Origin: Ruminococcus sp.
Lineage (GTDB): Bacteria; Bacillota; Clostridia; Oscillospirales; Ruminococcaceae
Direction of reading: 5' to 3'
Assembly: GCA_029062165.1 (NCBI GenBank)
Contig: JAIDQQ010000020.1
Span: 1-64,000 of the forward strand
DNA length: 64,000 nucleotides
In this document: positions 47,657-56,680 of the stretch, piece by piece
How positions within the stretch are numbered: the stretch's first letter is position 1
Layout: each line of letters starts with the position of its first letter
Position numbers and translations under genes: made by a program
The notes under the pieces: model-generated
The model's database searches: none
What the model was told of the DNA's origin: nothing
Seen by the model: the letters and a program-made list of their open reading frames with translations, nothing else

Positions 47657-48487
47657 TTAATATTCGTCAGGCAGTTCATCGAGCTGGTCAAAACGGAAAA
47701 CAGGTCCGTCTTTACATACGTACTTGTCACCGATATTACAGCGTCCGCACTTGCCGACAGCACATTTCATGCGAAGTTCCATAGTTGTATAAACCTGCGT
47801 TTCAGTGAATCCGAGTTCCTTAAGTCCTGCAAGTGTGAATTTAATCATAATCGGCGGTCCGCAGATAAGAACGGTCTTATTCAGTGACGGGTTAAGTTCC
47901 TTGACATAGTTAGGTACGAAACCTACATGACCGTCCCAACCCTCCTGCTCTCTGTCGATAGTCAGATTTACCTGAATATTCGGGTCAGCCTGCCATTCGT
48001 TGATTATTTCCTGATAGTCAACGAGGTCATCTTTTGAACGTGAACCGTAAACTATCTGTACTTCGCCGTAATTTTCACGGTTATCACGTACGTAATTTAT
48101 TACGGAACGGAGTGGTGCAAGACCGATACCACCGGCAATAAAAAGTAAGTCCTTGCCTTTGAGGTCTGTTTCAACAGGGAAGTTATTTCCGTATGGTCCT
48201 CTTATCGTAATCTGCTGACCTACTTCCATAGCGTGAAGCCATGATGTCAGACAACCACATTTTTTTATGCTGAACTCCATAAAATCCTTATTTGTCGGTG
48301 AAGATGTTATCGAAAACATACCCTCACCAACACCAGGTATGGAAAGCATTGCACACTGACCGGGCATATGTTCAAAAACTTTGCCACCGTCAAGGGCGTT
48401 TACCCTGAATGTCTTAACATCGGGAGTATCCTGTCTTATATCGGTAACAACGCCGATATGCGGAATTAATGTATCAATAGCGTTCAT
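47657..48487 (-). CDS. flxA: FAD/NAD(P)-binding oxidoreductase subunit (FlxA/AsrB-like)
   Basis: 276 residues of the ferredoxin-NADP reductase fold. Motifs: a FAD site (PGQCAMLSIPG...FSITSSP), a NAD site (LLFIAGGIGLAPLRSVI) and a C-terminal 2Fe-2S cysteine set (CAVGKCGRCNIGDKYVCKDGP). Similar to FlxA of the flavin oxidoreductase/Hdr complex and to sulfite reductase AsrB and dihydroorotate dehydrogenase PyrK. It should be where NADH enters. It starts on the last base of the preceding stop (TAATG). Confidence 0.9.
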   Translation of the reverse strand: MNAIDTLIPHIGVVTDIRQDTPDVKTFRVNALDGGKVFEHMPGQCAMLSIPGVGEGMFSITSSPTNKDFMEFSIKKCGCLTSWLHAMEVGQQITIRGPYGNNFPVETDLKGKDLLFIAGGIGLAPLRSVINYVRDNRENYGEVQIVYGSRSKDDLVDYQEIINEWQADPNIQVNLTIDREQEGWDGHVGFVPNYVKELNPSLNKTVLICGPPIMIKFTLAGLKELGFTETQVYTTMELRMKCAVGKCGRCNIGDKYVCKDGPVFRFDQLDELPDEY

Positions 48488-49506
48488 TACTTTACCTCCA
48501 ATGCTTTCATTACCTTGACGATATTCATTGAAATAGGACACTTCGACAGACAACGTCCGCAACCTACACAACCAAATTCGCCGTTATTGTTAGAGGGGAA
48601 ATATACAAGTTTATGCATGAATCTCTGTCTGAATCTCTCTAACTGTGAGTTACGGATATTTCCGTGTGCCATTTTCGTGAAATCGGAATACATACAGGAA
48701 TCCCAACATCTGAAACGCTTTATGCCGTCGCCGGTGTTGAAGTCCTTTATATCGTAACACTGACAGGTAGGACATACGAAAGTACAAGTGCCACAGCCCA
48801 GACAGCTTTCAGAAAGTTCAGCCCACTTTTCAGACTTGAAGTGTTCCATGAGTGTTTCACCGCCGAATGCTTCTGTAGAGAGATTTGCAAGCGGAAGTTT
48901 ACTCATAATTTCCTTGGTCTTGGCTTTTGTCTCGTCGAGTTTAGTTGTATCGCCGTCTTCAAGAAGTCCGGAAACGGATTCAACAAAATTCTGACCTTTT
49001 TCATTATTAGCCTTGAAGAAAATGTTTTCACCGTCTGACCAGCAAGCAACATCGCCTTCCGGTTCAGTCGGGTCAATGCCGAAAGTCTGACAGAAACAGG
49101 TTTCAGCAGGTTTTGTACAAGCCATAGTAATAATAGTACCGTGGTCACGACGGTTTTTATAGTAACTGTCTACCGGTTCGCTAAGGAAAACCTTGTCAAG
49201 AATTGTGAAACTTCTTGCATCACAGGCACGTACTCCGAAAACTACGAAATCTTCAGATTCTTCACGAACATCTATTACTTCAATGCTCTTGCCTTTCATT
49301 TTGAAATCAGCAAGATTTTCTGTCTGTGGGAAGAAAAAGTCCTTAGCACTACGGAGTGTATTAAGATTACTGCTTAATTTCATACCGTCTTCATACTTCT
49401 TGTACTCGGAAGCACCGTCTTCACGGTCAGCCGGTATATAAAGAGTCTGCTTTTCAGCGATTGCTTTAAACAGTTCGTCAAGTTTTTCAACGGAAATTTT
49501 CAGCAT
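48487..49506 (-). CDS. flxB: 4Fe-4S electron-transfer subunit (FlxB/AsrA-like)
   Basis: 339 residues. An N-terminal alpha/beta region contains FGVRACDARSFTILDKVF, as in AsrA and hydrogenase beta subunits. A C-terminal dicluster ferredoxin segment has CLGCGTCTFVCPTC and CVGCGRCLSKCPIS. It passes electrons from FlxA to later subunits in my reading. It overlaps both neighbours by one base. Confidence 0.87.
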   Translation of the reverse strand: MLKISVEKLDELFKAIAEKQTLYIPADREDGASEYKKYEDGMKLSSNLNTLRSAKDFFFPQTENLADFKMKGKSIEVIDVREESEDFVVFGVRACDARSFTILDKVFLSEPVDSYYKNRRDHGTIITMACTKPAETCFCQTFGIDPTEPEGDVACWSDGENIFFKANNEKGQNFVESVSGLLEDGDTTKLDETKAKTKEIMSKLPLANLSTEAFGGETLMEHFKSEKWAELSESCLGCGTCTFVCPTCQCYDIKDFNTGDGIKRFRCWDSCMYSDFTKMAHGNIRNSQLERFRQRFMHKLVYFPSNNNGEFGCVGCGRCLSKCPISMNIVKVMKALEVK

Positions 49507-50477
49507 TATTCTACACCCCTTTCATGTACGATACTTGCTTCACAGTCTTCGGTTGTATAGTCATTGAGAGGTGCTTTTGTAGTAGTATCCGCACCAGCCT
49601 GATATTCGCCGTAAAGTGAATTTATATCCTTGATAAACTTTCTGTTGAGCAGGTGGAGAGGTATATTCTGCGGACATACTCTTGAACATTCGCCACAGTC
49701 TGTACATCTTCCGGCAACGTGGAAAGCACGGATAATATGGAACATATTTTCTTCAAAACTGTCTGCGGCTGCCTTGTTTTCAATACCGGAATCCGGATTA
49801 TTGAACACACAGTTTTCACAGGTACAAGCCGGACAGACATTTCTGCACGCATTACATCTTATACACTTTGAAAGTTCGCCTCTCCAGAAGTTGTAACGTT
49901 CTTCGGAAGTCATATTCTCAAGTTTTTCAACCATATCGAAACGGTTTACGTCTGTAACTTCGCCGTCCTCGCCTATGAGTTCGTCGTATGTGACGTGTTT
50001 TTTACTCTTACAGCTGAGGCATTTGTTACTGATAGCGTCGGCAACTGCCATTGTTTCCTCGCCGTATATAGTAGTTACTTTAAGTGTTTCGCCGTCTCTT
50101 TCGACACCTGTTATACCGGTTATACCCTTGGACTTTATTTTTTCAACATCAAGTTTGCCGTCGCTGGGAATACCTACAACATAGATATTCTCACGGTTTA
50201 CACGGTGTTCCTTAGTAAGCTGATTAAGACTATATGTATCGCACGGTTTGAGGAATGCAAGTATTTTACCTTCTTTTCTGCTTTCCTTTACAAGATACTT
50301 TGAAACATTAGCACTTGTGAAATCGTCATAGACAAAATCCCTGTCAATTTCTTCTGCACTCTCGAAAACTGCCGGAGTGATGTCGTAAGCAAATTCGCCC
50401 TTTTTCCAGCCGATAACACGTTTTACTGTACCGTCGGCGAGAAGCTGTTTTGCCTTGCTAATCATTGCTTCCTGCAT
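49506..50477 (-). CDS. flxC: 4Fe-4S electron-transfer subunit (FlxC-like)
   Basis: 323 residues with an N-terminal region containing LAFLKPCDTYSLNQL (similar to the partner subunit), then CLSCKS, and dicluster ferredoxin motifs CIRCNACRNVCPAC and CTDCGECSRVCPQN. Related to FrhB/FlxC-type proteins. GGAGG lies 7 bases before the ATG at 50477; the start overlaps the end of the mvhD-like gene. Confidence 0.85.
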   Translation of the reverse strand: MQEAMISKAKQLLADGTVKRVIGWKKGEFAYDITPAVFESAEEIDRDFVYDDFTSANVSKYLVKESRKEGKILAFLKPCDTYSLNQLTKEHRVNRENIYVVGIPSDGKLDVEKIKSKGITGITGVERDGETLKVTTIYGEETMAVADAISNKCLSCKSKKHVTYDELIGEDGEVTDVNRFDMVEKLENMTSEERYNFWRGELSKCIRCNACRNVCPACTCENCVFNNPDSGIENKAAADSFEENMFHIIRAFHVAGRCTDCGECSRVCPQNIPLHLLNRKFIKDINSLYGEYQAGADTTTKAPLNDYTTEDCEASIVHERGVE

Positions 50478-50908
50478 CTCAAATCCTCCAATCTCCTGTT
50501 AGGACCAAGTTTTTTCACGGCTTCTGTGAACTCGTTCATAGTAGCGGCGAATTTTGCACCCTCTGCGGCGGAAACCCATTCTACTCTTGTACGGTCACGT
50601 TCAATGCCGAGGAAATCAAGCATACTGAAAAGAAGTGTCATTCTTCTTCTTGTGAAGTAGTTGCCTGATGTATAGTGACAGTCACCAGGGTGACAGCCAC
50701 AAAGTATAACACCGTCTGCACCTCTCTGGAAAGCCCTGAGAATAAATATCGGATTTACTCGACAGGAGCAGGGTACTCTTATAATTTTAACGTTTGTAGG
50801 ATAATTCAGTCTGTTTGTACCTGAAAGGTCTGCACCTGCATATGAACACCAGTTACAGCAGAATGCGACTATCAGGGGTTGAAATTCTTTGTTATCATTT
50901 ACTTGCAT
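50462..50908 (-). CDS. flxD: MvhD/FlxD-like 2Fe-2S electron-transfer subunit
   Basis: 148 residues of the methyl-viologen-reducing hydrogenase delta family: AFCCNWCSYAGADLSG, IRVPCSCRVNP and ILCGCHPGDCHYTSGN carry the cluster cysteines, followed by WVSAAEGAKF. MvhD passes electrons between a dehydrogenase module and HdrA. It overlaps the hdrA stop by 10 bases. No NiFe hydrogenase subunit is near, which supports a Flx rather than Mvh partner. Confidence 0.94.
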   Translation of the reverse strand: MQVNDNKEFQPLIVAFCCNWCSYAGADLSGTNRLNYPTNVKIIRVPCSCRVNPIFILRAFQRGADGVILCGCHPGDCHYTSGNYFTRRRMTLLFSMLDFLGIERDRTRVEWVSAAEGAKFAATMNEFTEAVKKLGPNRRLEDLRCRKQ

Positions 50909-52905
50909 ATTGCGTCTACCTCCGCCATAATCTGACTGTTAGAGAAGCCGTTCAAATCCATTGCACCAGACGGACAAGCAACCGTACAAGCTCCGCAACC
51001 CTGACATACAGCCGGATTTACGCTTGCAACACGTCTCATTACTGTGGTGCGGTATGGTGTTCTGAACTCTTTATCCTGATATGTGATAGCACCATATGGA
51101 CAAACCTTTTCACAAGCTGAACAGCCATTACACATAAGTTCGTTTGAGTGGGCAACACACGGGTTGCACGTGATACTGTCCTTAACAAGAAGTCCGATAG
51201 CCTTTGAGGCAGCGGCACTTGCCTGTGCGACAGTTTCCGGAATATCCTTAGGACCTTGACAAGCACCCGAAAGGAAAATACCGGCAGTAGCACTTTCAAC
51301 AGGACGGAGTTTAGCGTGTGCCTCTGTGAAGAAGTCGTTAGTATCCATCTGTGTTGTAAGCATTGTTGCGAGTGGTCTTGCGGTCTTATCCGGTTCGATA
51401 GCTGTAGCAAGTACAACCATATCCGCATCAATATGAAGCTGTTCATTTGAAAGCAGGTCAGAAGCCTGAACATCTATTTTACCGTCTGCCTTAGGTGTTA
51501 CCTTACCTACCATACCTTTTATATAATGTACATTGTACTGTTCAACGGCTCTTCTGTAAAATTCGTCGAAATTCTTACCAGGGGTGCGGACATCTATGTA
51601 GAATACGTAAACTTCTGTATCCGGATATTTTTCACGGATTAACATTGCGTGTTTAGCTGTATACATACAGCAGATTTTTGAACAATATGGCTTGCCCTTA
51701 CTGTCGTCACATCTTGAACCTACACACTGTACGAATACTATCTTATGTGGGTGTGTTTTGTCGGACGGTCTAAGAAGTGTTCCGCCGTTAGGTCCGGCAG
51801 CGTTCATAAGTCTTTCGAGTTCGAGAGATGTTACAACATCCGGACACTGATTATATGCAAACTCATCATATTTATCAAGTTTTATCGGATTGAATCCGGT
51901 TGCAACTACTATAGCACCGTATTTCTGTTCTATGTACTCGTCCTGCTGATAGTAATTTATTGCACCTGCTGTACAGGCTTCTGCACACTTACCGCAGACT
52001 TTTTCATTTACGTCGCCTTTACGGAGTTTAAGACAGTAATTAGCGTCGATTGTAGCAACTTTCGGTACTGCCTGTGCAAACGGTATATAAACCGCACCTC
52101 TGTTATTAAGTCCGAGATTGAAAGCGTTAGGCACTTTCTGCATAGGACATACTTCAGTACAGATTCCGCAACCGGTACATTTTTTCTCGTCGACAAAACG
52201 TCTCTTTTTCTTTATGGTAGCAGTGAAATTTCCTATAAAGCCCTTTACCGCACTTACTTCGCTGTACGAATGAATTGTAATTTTTTCGTTCTGTGATGCT
52301 TCAACCATTTTAGGTGTGAGAATACAGGCGGCACAGTCGAGTGTAGGGAAAGTCTTATCAATCTGTGCCATTTTACCACCGATTGTAGCTTCTTTTTCTA
52401 CTATATCGACTTCAAAACCAGCTTCGGCAATATCGAGAGCGGTCTGAATACCGGCAATACCACCACCGATTACCAACGCTCTTTTAGCAACAGGACTTTC
52501 ACCGGCAATAAGTGGTGTATTAAGTTGTACCTTTGCAATAGCTGCCTTACCGAGAATGATAGCCTTTTCTGTAGCTGTAGCAATATCCTTGTGAATCCAT
52601 GAACACTGTTCACGTATATTTGCGATTTCAACGAGATACGGATTCAGTCCGGCAGCAGCAGCGGCTTTTCTGAAAGTGTTTTCGTGCATACGTGGTGAAC
52701 ATGAACATATTACTACACCTGTCAGACCGTATTCCTTTATAGCGTCCTTGACAAGATTCTGACCGGCTTCAGAACACATATACTGGTATTCCTGAGAGAT
52801 AACTACACCAGTTTCGTGACTGAGTGCCTCTGCAACAGCCTTTACATCTACAGTTGCGGCAATATTAGTACCGCAATGACAGACGAATACTCCTATTTTC
52901 TGCAT
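50899..52905 (-). CDS. hdrA: HdrA-like electron-bifurcating flavoprotein
   Basis: HdrA carries the FAD that bifurcates electron pairs in heterodisulfide reductase complexes. The 668-residue protein has full domain order: N-terminal CHCGTN segment with CSCSPRMHE, FAD domain (LVIGGGIAGIQ, 144-154), an inserted dicluster ferredoxin (CTGCGICTEVCP... and VCGKCAEAC), a Cys-rich stretch (CCMYTAKHA) and a C-terminal ferredoxin (CNGCSACEKVCP and CQGCGACTVACP). Whether it bifurcates here cannot be decided from sequence; the cofactor set permits it. It is between hdrC and flxD. Confidence 0.94.
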   Translation of the reverse strand: MQKIGVFVCHCGTNIAATVDVKAVAEALSHETGVVISQEYQYMCSEAGQNLVKDAIKEYGLTGVVICSCSPRMHENTFRKAAAAAGLNPYLVEIANIREQCSWIHKDIATATEKAIILGKAAIAKVQLNTPLIAGESPVAKRALVIGGGIAGIQTALDIAEAGFEVDIVEKEATIGGKMAQIDKTFPTLDCAACILTPKMVEASQNEKITIHSYSEVSAVKGFIGNFTATIKKKRRFVDEKKCTGCGICTEVCPMQKVPNAFNLGLNNRGAVYIPFAQAVPKVATIDANYCLKLRKGDVNEKVCGKCAEACTAGAINYYQQDEYIEQKYGAIVVATGFNPIKLDKYDEFAYNQCPDVVTSLELERLMNAAGPNGGTLLRPSDKTHPHKIVFVQCVGSRCDDSKGKPYCSKICCMYTAKHAMLIREKYPDTEVYVFYIDVRTPGKNFDEFYRRAVEQYNVHYIKGMVGKVTPKADGKIDVQASDLLSNEQLHIDADMVVLATAIEPDKTARPLATMLTTQMDTNDFFTEAHAKLRPVESATAGIFLSGACQGPKDIPETVAQASAAASKAIGLLVKDSITCNPCVAHSNELMCNGCSACEKVCPYGAITYQDKEFRTPYRTTVMRRVASVNPAVCQGCGACTVACPSGAMDLNGFSNSQIMAEVDAICK

Positions 52906-52920
52906 AATATTATCTCCTCC

Positions 52921-53304
52921 TTACTTAGTATATTTTCTGAACGCCGTAACGATTGCCTGCTGTGGTAAATCTTCGTCAAGCATTTCCGGTACAGCGTCGG
53001 GAATAAGATGATTATTACCCTGTTTTCTTATGGTTGCGAGACGTACAGCTTCAACAACTTTTGCCGGTTCTACATTACGAGGACATCTTTCGACACACGC
53101 AAAACAGGTCAGACATTTATAGATTGATTCGGATTTCATTAGAGTTTCAATATTGCCCTTTTCAACCATGTACACAAACTGGTGCGGATGATATTCCATC
53201 TCGTCATATGATGGGCAAGTACCTGAACATTTTCCGCAACGCATACATTTCAGGACATTAACGCCACTCGAACGCAAAACCTGTTCTTTAAGATTATTAT
53301 TCAT
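52921..53304 (-). CDS. hdrC: HdrC-like ferredoxin subunit
   Basis: 127 residues with two 4Fe-4S motifs, CMRCGKCSGTCP and CLTCFACVERCP. Carries electrons between HdrA and HdrB. Overlaps the hdrB stop by 8 bases. Confidence 0.93.
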   Translation of the reverse strand: MNNNLKEQVLRSSGVNVLKCMRCGKCSGTCPSYDEMEYHPHQFVYMVEKGNIETLMKSESIYKCLTCFACVERCPRNVEPAKVVEAVRLATIRKQGNNHLIPDAVPEMLDEDLPQQAIVTAFRKYTK

Positions 53305-54094
53305 TGTCAGCCTCCTTTACTCCGAGAGCCTCGGCGAGAAGTTCAGTGAAATAATAAACCGGAAGTTCAGAACCGGAGTTCTTTTTAAGGTTATAAAGAC
53401 AAAGCGGACAGGCAGTAATAATCATATCTGCACCCTGCTCCTGTGCGGAGTTCATAACCTTTGCACTTCTTTTAGTAGCCTGTGCCTTGTCTTCCATAGT
53501 TATGTAACCGCCACAACATTCATTGCGTTGTGCGTATATAACTGGAGTGCCACCGATAGCCTTTATGAAATCTTCCATAATAGTAGGATTTTCGGGGTCG
53601 TCCATAGCGAGAGCCTTACTCGGACGGAGCAACAGGCAACCGTAATAAGCACCTATCTTCTTTCCCTTGAAAGGATTTACTACTTTCTTCTTGAGGTTAT
53701 CGAATCCGACAACATCACGGAGCATTTCAAGATAGTGATATACAGTAGTCTCACCGGTATATGCTTCGTCAAGTTTAAGGTAATTGTTTACCTTGAAAGC
53801 TAAATCTTCGTCGTGGGAAATATCGTAGTTGGTCTGCTTTATAACGTTATGACAGGCGGAACAGACTGTAATAAGTGCCTGCCCTGCTTCCTTGGCGGAG
53901 TTGAGAGTTCTCACCGCCGATAGCTTAGTAGCTATTTCGTCTTTGGCTGTAGTATATGCACCACCGCAACACTGCCAGTTTTCCGGCTCTACAAGCGAGA
54001 TACCGAGAGCCTCGGCAGAAGACCTTGCATATTTGTCAAGGTCTTTAGCTTTGGTGCGGAGCGTACAGCCTGGATAATACGTGAAAGTATTCAT
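53297..54094 (-). CDS. hdrB: HdrB-like subunit with two CCG domains
   Basis: In methanogens HdrB holds two noncubane 4Fe-4S clusters and reduces the CoM-CoB disulfide. Both CCG domains are intact here: YPGCTLRTK, WQCCGGAY and CSACHN in the first, YYGCLLLRP, ECCGGY and CPLCLYN in the second. 265 residues. In a bacterium the natural partner is unknown. In this operon the fused equivalent of frdB plus hdrB is methanogen TfrB, so the protein may connect HdrC to the fumarate reductase subunits or reduce a thiol/disulfide. It begins 24 bases after fumC. Confidence 0.93.
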   Translation of the reverse strand: MNTFTYYPGCTLRTKAKDLDKYARSSAEALGISLVEPENWQCCGGAYTTAKDEIATKLSAVRTLNSAKEAGQALITVCSACHNVIKQTNYDISHDEDLAFKVNNYLKLDEAYTGETTVYHYLEMLRDVVGFDNLKKKVVNPFKGKKIGAYYGCLLLRPSKALAMDDPENPTIMEDFIKAIGGTPVIYAQRNECCGGYITMEDKAQATKRSAKVMNSAQEQGADMIITACPLCLYNLKKNSGSELPVYYFTELLAEALGVKEADNE

Positions 54095-54118
54095 TAGTAC
54101 GTTTCCTTTCTGATAATT

Positions 54119-55501
54119 TTATGCCATTTCCTCTGGGTGAAAAACCTCGTCAAAACGTTCAGCGGTCAGGAAACCGAGTTCAACACAGGCATCTTTAAGG
54201 GAAATATTATCCTTGTAAGCCTTTTTAGCGGTTTTAGCGGCGTTTTCGTAACCAATGTACGGATTGAGTGCGGTAACCAGCATGAGCGAATTATACAAAT
54301 TATGATGCATTTTTTCCTTGTTTGCCTTGATACCTACAGCACAGTTCTTGTTGAAAGATGTGATTGACTCTGCAAGCAGTCTGGCGGATTGCAGGAAATT
54401 ATATGCACATACAGGCATAAATACATTGAGTTCAAAATTTCCCTGTGAGGCAGCCATACCTACGGCAACATCATTACCCATTACCTGTACGGCTACCATT
54501 GTAACCTGTTCGCACTGTGTGGGATTTACCTTACCAGGCATGATTGAAGAGCCAGGTTCATTTTCAGGGATAAATATTTCTCCGAGACCGTCACGAGGTC
54601 CGGAAGCTAACCATCTTACATCATTGGCAATCTTCATCATATCGCAGGCGAGTGCCTTTAAAGCACCGTGTGCGAATACAATTTCATCTTTAGATGTAAG
54701 TGAATGGAACTTATTAGGAGCGGTAACGAATTTTTTTCCGGAAATTTCACTGATAGCCTCGGCAGATTTTTCAGCGAATCCGGCAGGAGCGTTAAGACCT
54801 GTACCGACAGCAGTACCACCTAAAGCGAGTTCACGGAGTTCTTCTACAGCACTTAAAAGCATTTTCTTGTCTTTTTCGAGTGAACTTCTCCAACCGCTTA
54901 TTTCCTGTGAAAATTTAATAGGTGTAGCGTCCTGAAGATGAGTTCTTCCGCTTTTTACGATACCTTCGTTTTCCTGCTCCAGTCTCTTGAAAGTCTCGAT
55001 AAGAATATCTACAGCAGGAATAACCTTATCTTCAACGGCTATAACTGCGGCGATATGCATGGCAGTCGGGAAAGTGTCATTAGAAGACTGGCTCATATTA
55101 ATATCGTCGTTAGGATGCAGAAGTTTTTTTCCGGCAATTTCGTTACCACGGTTTGCGATAACTTCGTTGGCGTTCATGTTAGACTGTGTACCGCTACCTG
55201 TCTGCCATACGACAAGCGGAAAGTGTTCATTAAGAGAACCGCTAATAACTTCGTCGCAAGCCTGTGAAATAGCGGAAAGTTTTTCGTCGGTCATTCTCTC
55301 CGGCTTTACAGCGTGATTGGCGATAGCAGCGGCTTTTTTGAGTATTCCGAAAGCATGGGTTATTTCCCTCGGCATAGTTTCGATACCCACACCGATAAGG
55401 AAATTTTCATGACTTCGTTCTGTCTGGGCAGCCCAGTACTTGTCAGCAGGTACTTTGACTTCGCCCATAGAATCGTGTTCTATACGGTATTCCATTTTCA
55501 A
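54119..55501 (-). CDS. fumC: Class II fumarate hydratase
   Basis: Interconverts malate and fumarate without an iron-sulfur cluster. 460 residues of the aspartase/fumarase family: SGTQSNMNANEVI, SSNDTFPTAMHIA, and the signature GSSIMPGKVNPTQCE. Start is TTG at 55501 (GGGAG 7 bases upstream) or the ATG two codons later at 55495. First gene of the fum-hdr-flx-frd run, supplying the fumarate used downstream. Aspartase is a close relative, but the motifs and context favour fumarase. Confidence 0.93.
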   Translation of the reverse strand: MKMEYRIEHDSMGEVKVPADKYWAAQTERSHENFLIGVGIETMPREITHAFGILKKAAAIANHAVKPERMTDEKLSAISQACDEVISGSLNEHFPLVVWQTGSGTQSNMNANEVIANRGNEIAGKKLLHPNDDINMSQSSNDTFPTAMHIAAVIAVEDKVIPAVDILIETFKRLEQENEGIVKSGRTHLQDATPIKFSQEISGWRSSLEKDKKMLLSAVEELRELALGGTAVGTGLNAPAGFAEKSAEAISEISGKKFVTAPNKFHSLTSKDEIVFAHGALKALACDMMKIANDVRWLASGPRDGLGEIFIPENEPGSSIMPGKVNPTQCEQVTMVAVQVMGNDVAVGMAASQGNFELNVFMPVCAYNFLQSARLLAESITSFNKNCAVGIKANKEKMHHNLYNSLMLVTALNPYIGYENAAKTAKKAYKDNISLKDACVELGFLTAERFDEVFHPEEMA

Positions 55502-55568
55502 ATATTCACTCCCGAATTTTTTATTTATGTTTAAAGTATGCGTTTTAAAAAAAGATTGTCCATATTTA

Positions 55569-55597
55569 AGTATAACAGCAAGTTACGATAAATTCAA
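55569..55597 (-). promoter_or_regulatory. Proximal candidate promoter of the fumC operon
   Basis: Minus strand TTGAAT (55597-55592), 17-base spacer, TATACT (55574-55569), about 65 bases before the start codon. Confidence 0.5.
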
Positions 55598-55627
55598 ATG
55601 CAGTTTAAGAATATTGATATTCTGATA

Positions 55628-55645
55628 TTGATATAATATTAACAA
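55628..55645. promoter_or_regulatory. Rex-like operator upstream of fumC
   Basis: TTGATATAATATTAACAA fits the clostridial Rex pattern TTGTTAA-N4-TTAACAA at 12 of 14 positions (right half perfect). It lies about 30 bases upstream of the proximal -35. Rex itself is encoded next door. Confidence 0.5.
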
Positions 55646-55908
55646 ACATTTCCATATATACGTGAAGTTATATATTATTTGAATATCACTATACAGAAAA
55701 AACTGTTTTGTTGCGTATGGTTTACAGAATAAAGCGTATAATATATTTAATAAAGTTCATATAAATAAAAGCGTTTTCAGTATAAAATATGAAAACAATC
55801 ACAATATCAGAATAATTTACCACATATAAAATAAGAATAATAATATTCCTGTTATGCATAATTACAATGCAAAGATTGATAAAAATTTCACATTCATTTA
55901 TTTTAATT

Positions 55909-55930
55909 TCCCTGTCATTTCAGACAGGGA
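55909..55930. other. 8-bp hairpin with loop ATTTCA
   Basis: TCCCTGTC pairs with GACAGGGA; a T-run follows on the plus strand only. No plus-strand gene is present to be terminated, so on the minus strand it would be a structure near the start of the fumC leader. Confidence 0.5.
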
Positions 55931-55947
55931 TTTTCTTGACATAATGT

Positions 55948-55976
55948 ATTATAGCATATAATTTCAATTATGTCAA
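55948..55976 (-). promoter_or_regulatory. Perfect-consensus distal promoter upstream of fumC
   Basis: Minus strand TTGACA (55976-55971), 17-base spacer, TATAAT (55953-55948). It lies inside an inverted repeat with 10-base arms TTGACATAAT/ATTATGTCAA (55936-55945, 55967-55976), so a plus-strand TTGACA-15-TATAAT also exists. Confidence 0.65.
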
Positions 55977-56008
55977 CTGATAATTATTTTCCTTGAATTG
56001 CGGGAATT

Positions 56009-56656
56009 TCAGGAATTATGCTCGTTTTCTGCGGAGTTTATCGCATATGAAAGAATAATAAGACTGTCGCTTAGGTGGACATTTTCAACAATAACATCTT
56101 CGTGACTTATACTTATATCATAGTGGGTGAAATTCCAGAACGCCTTTATTCCGTAACCTATAAGCTGTTCCGTTACTTTTTCGACTGCCTCCGGAGGTAT
56201 GCACAATATAACCGCTTTCGGCTTATTTTCCATACAGAAATTCTGTAATTCCGAAACATCACGAACGGTAATATTACCTATTTTTCTGCCGATTATATCC
56301 GGATTCACGTCAAAAGCCCCTATAAGTCTGAATCCATTGCCTGAAAAGTCAATATGTGCGGATATAGCTTTTCCGAGATTACCTGCTCCCATTAATATGA
56401 CCGGAGTTTTGTTTTCAAGTCCGAGAATAATTCCAATCTGCCGACGGAGTTCGCTGACGTTATAGCCGTATCCTTGCTGACCAAATTCACCGAAACAGTT
56501 AAAATCCTGTCTTATCTGTGATGCAGTAAGTCCCATTTTTTCGGACAGTTCCCTTGAAGAAATACGTATATAGCCGTTTTCTTCGAGTTCTCCTAAAAAC
56601 CGGTAATAACGTGGAAGTCGTCGTATAACTGAATTTGATATTGCATTCTTTGACAT
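56009..56656 (-). CDS. rex: Redox-sensing transcriptional repressor Rex
   Basis: Binds DNA when the NADH/NAD+ ratio is low and releases it when NADH rises, controlling fermentation genes. 215 residues: N-terminal winged helix (PRYYRFLGELEENGYIRISS, SSRELSEKMGLTASQIRQD) and C-terminal Rossmann domain with MGAGNLGKAI. Sits 61 bases after icd and just upstream of the fumC operon region, whose NADH oxidation it would suitably regulate. Confidence 0.97.
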   Translation of the reverse strand: MSKNAISNSVIRRLPRYYRFLGELEENGYIRISSRELSEKMGLTASQIRQDFNCFGEFGQQGYGYNVSELRRQIGIILGLENKTPVILMGAGNLGKAISAHIDFSGNGFRLIGAFDVNPDIIGRKIGNITVRDVSELQNFCMENKPKAVILCIPPEAVEKVTEQLIGYGIKAFWNFTHYDISISHEDVIVENVHLSDSLIILSYAINSAENEHNS

Positions 56657-56680
56657 TTTTTATCATGCCTTTCATGTAAT

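Larger units (their letters stand above)
55502..56008. other. 507-base AT-rich regulatory region between rex and fumC
   Basis: No credible gene. It holds two candidate minus-strand promoters (55948-55976 and 55569-55597), a Rex-like site (55628-55645), a strong small hairpin (55909-55930) and a 41-base imperfect palindrome (55936-55976). If the distal promoter is used, fumC would have a leader of about 430 bases. Confidence 0.6.

Noticed and set aside
50899..54094. Methanogen-type CoM-CoB heterodisulfide reductase or sulfate-reduction complex
   Set aside because: All other genes are those of a fermenting Firmicute. No methanogenesis, Mvh hydrogenase or Qmo/Dsr gene is nearby; fumarase and Frd neighbours give a better context.
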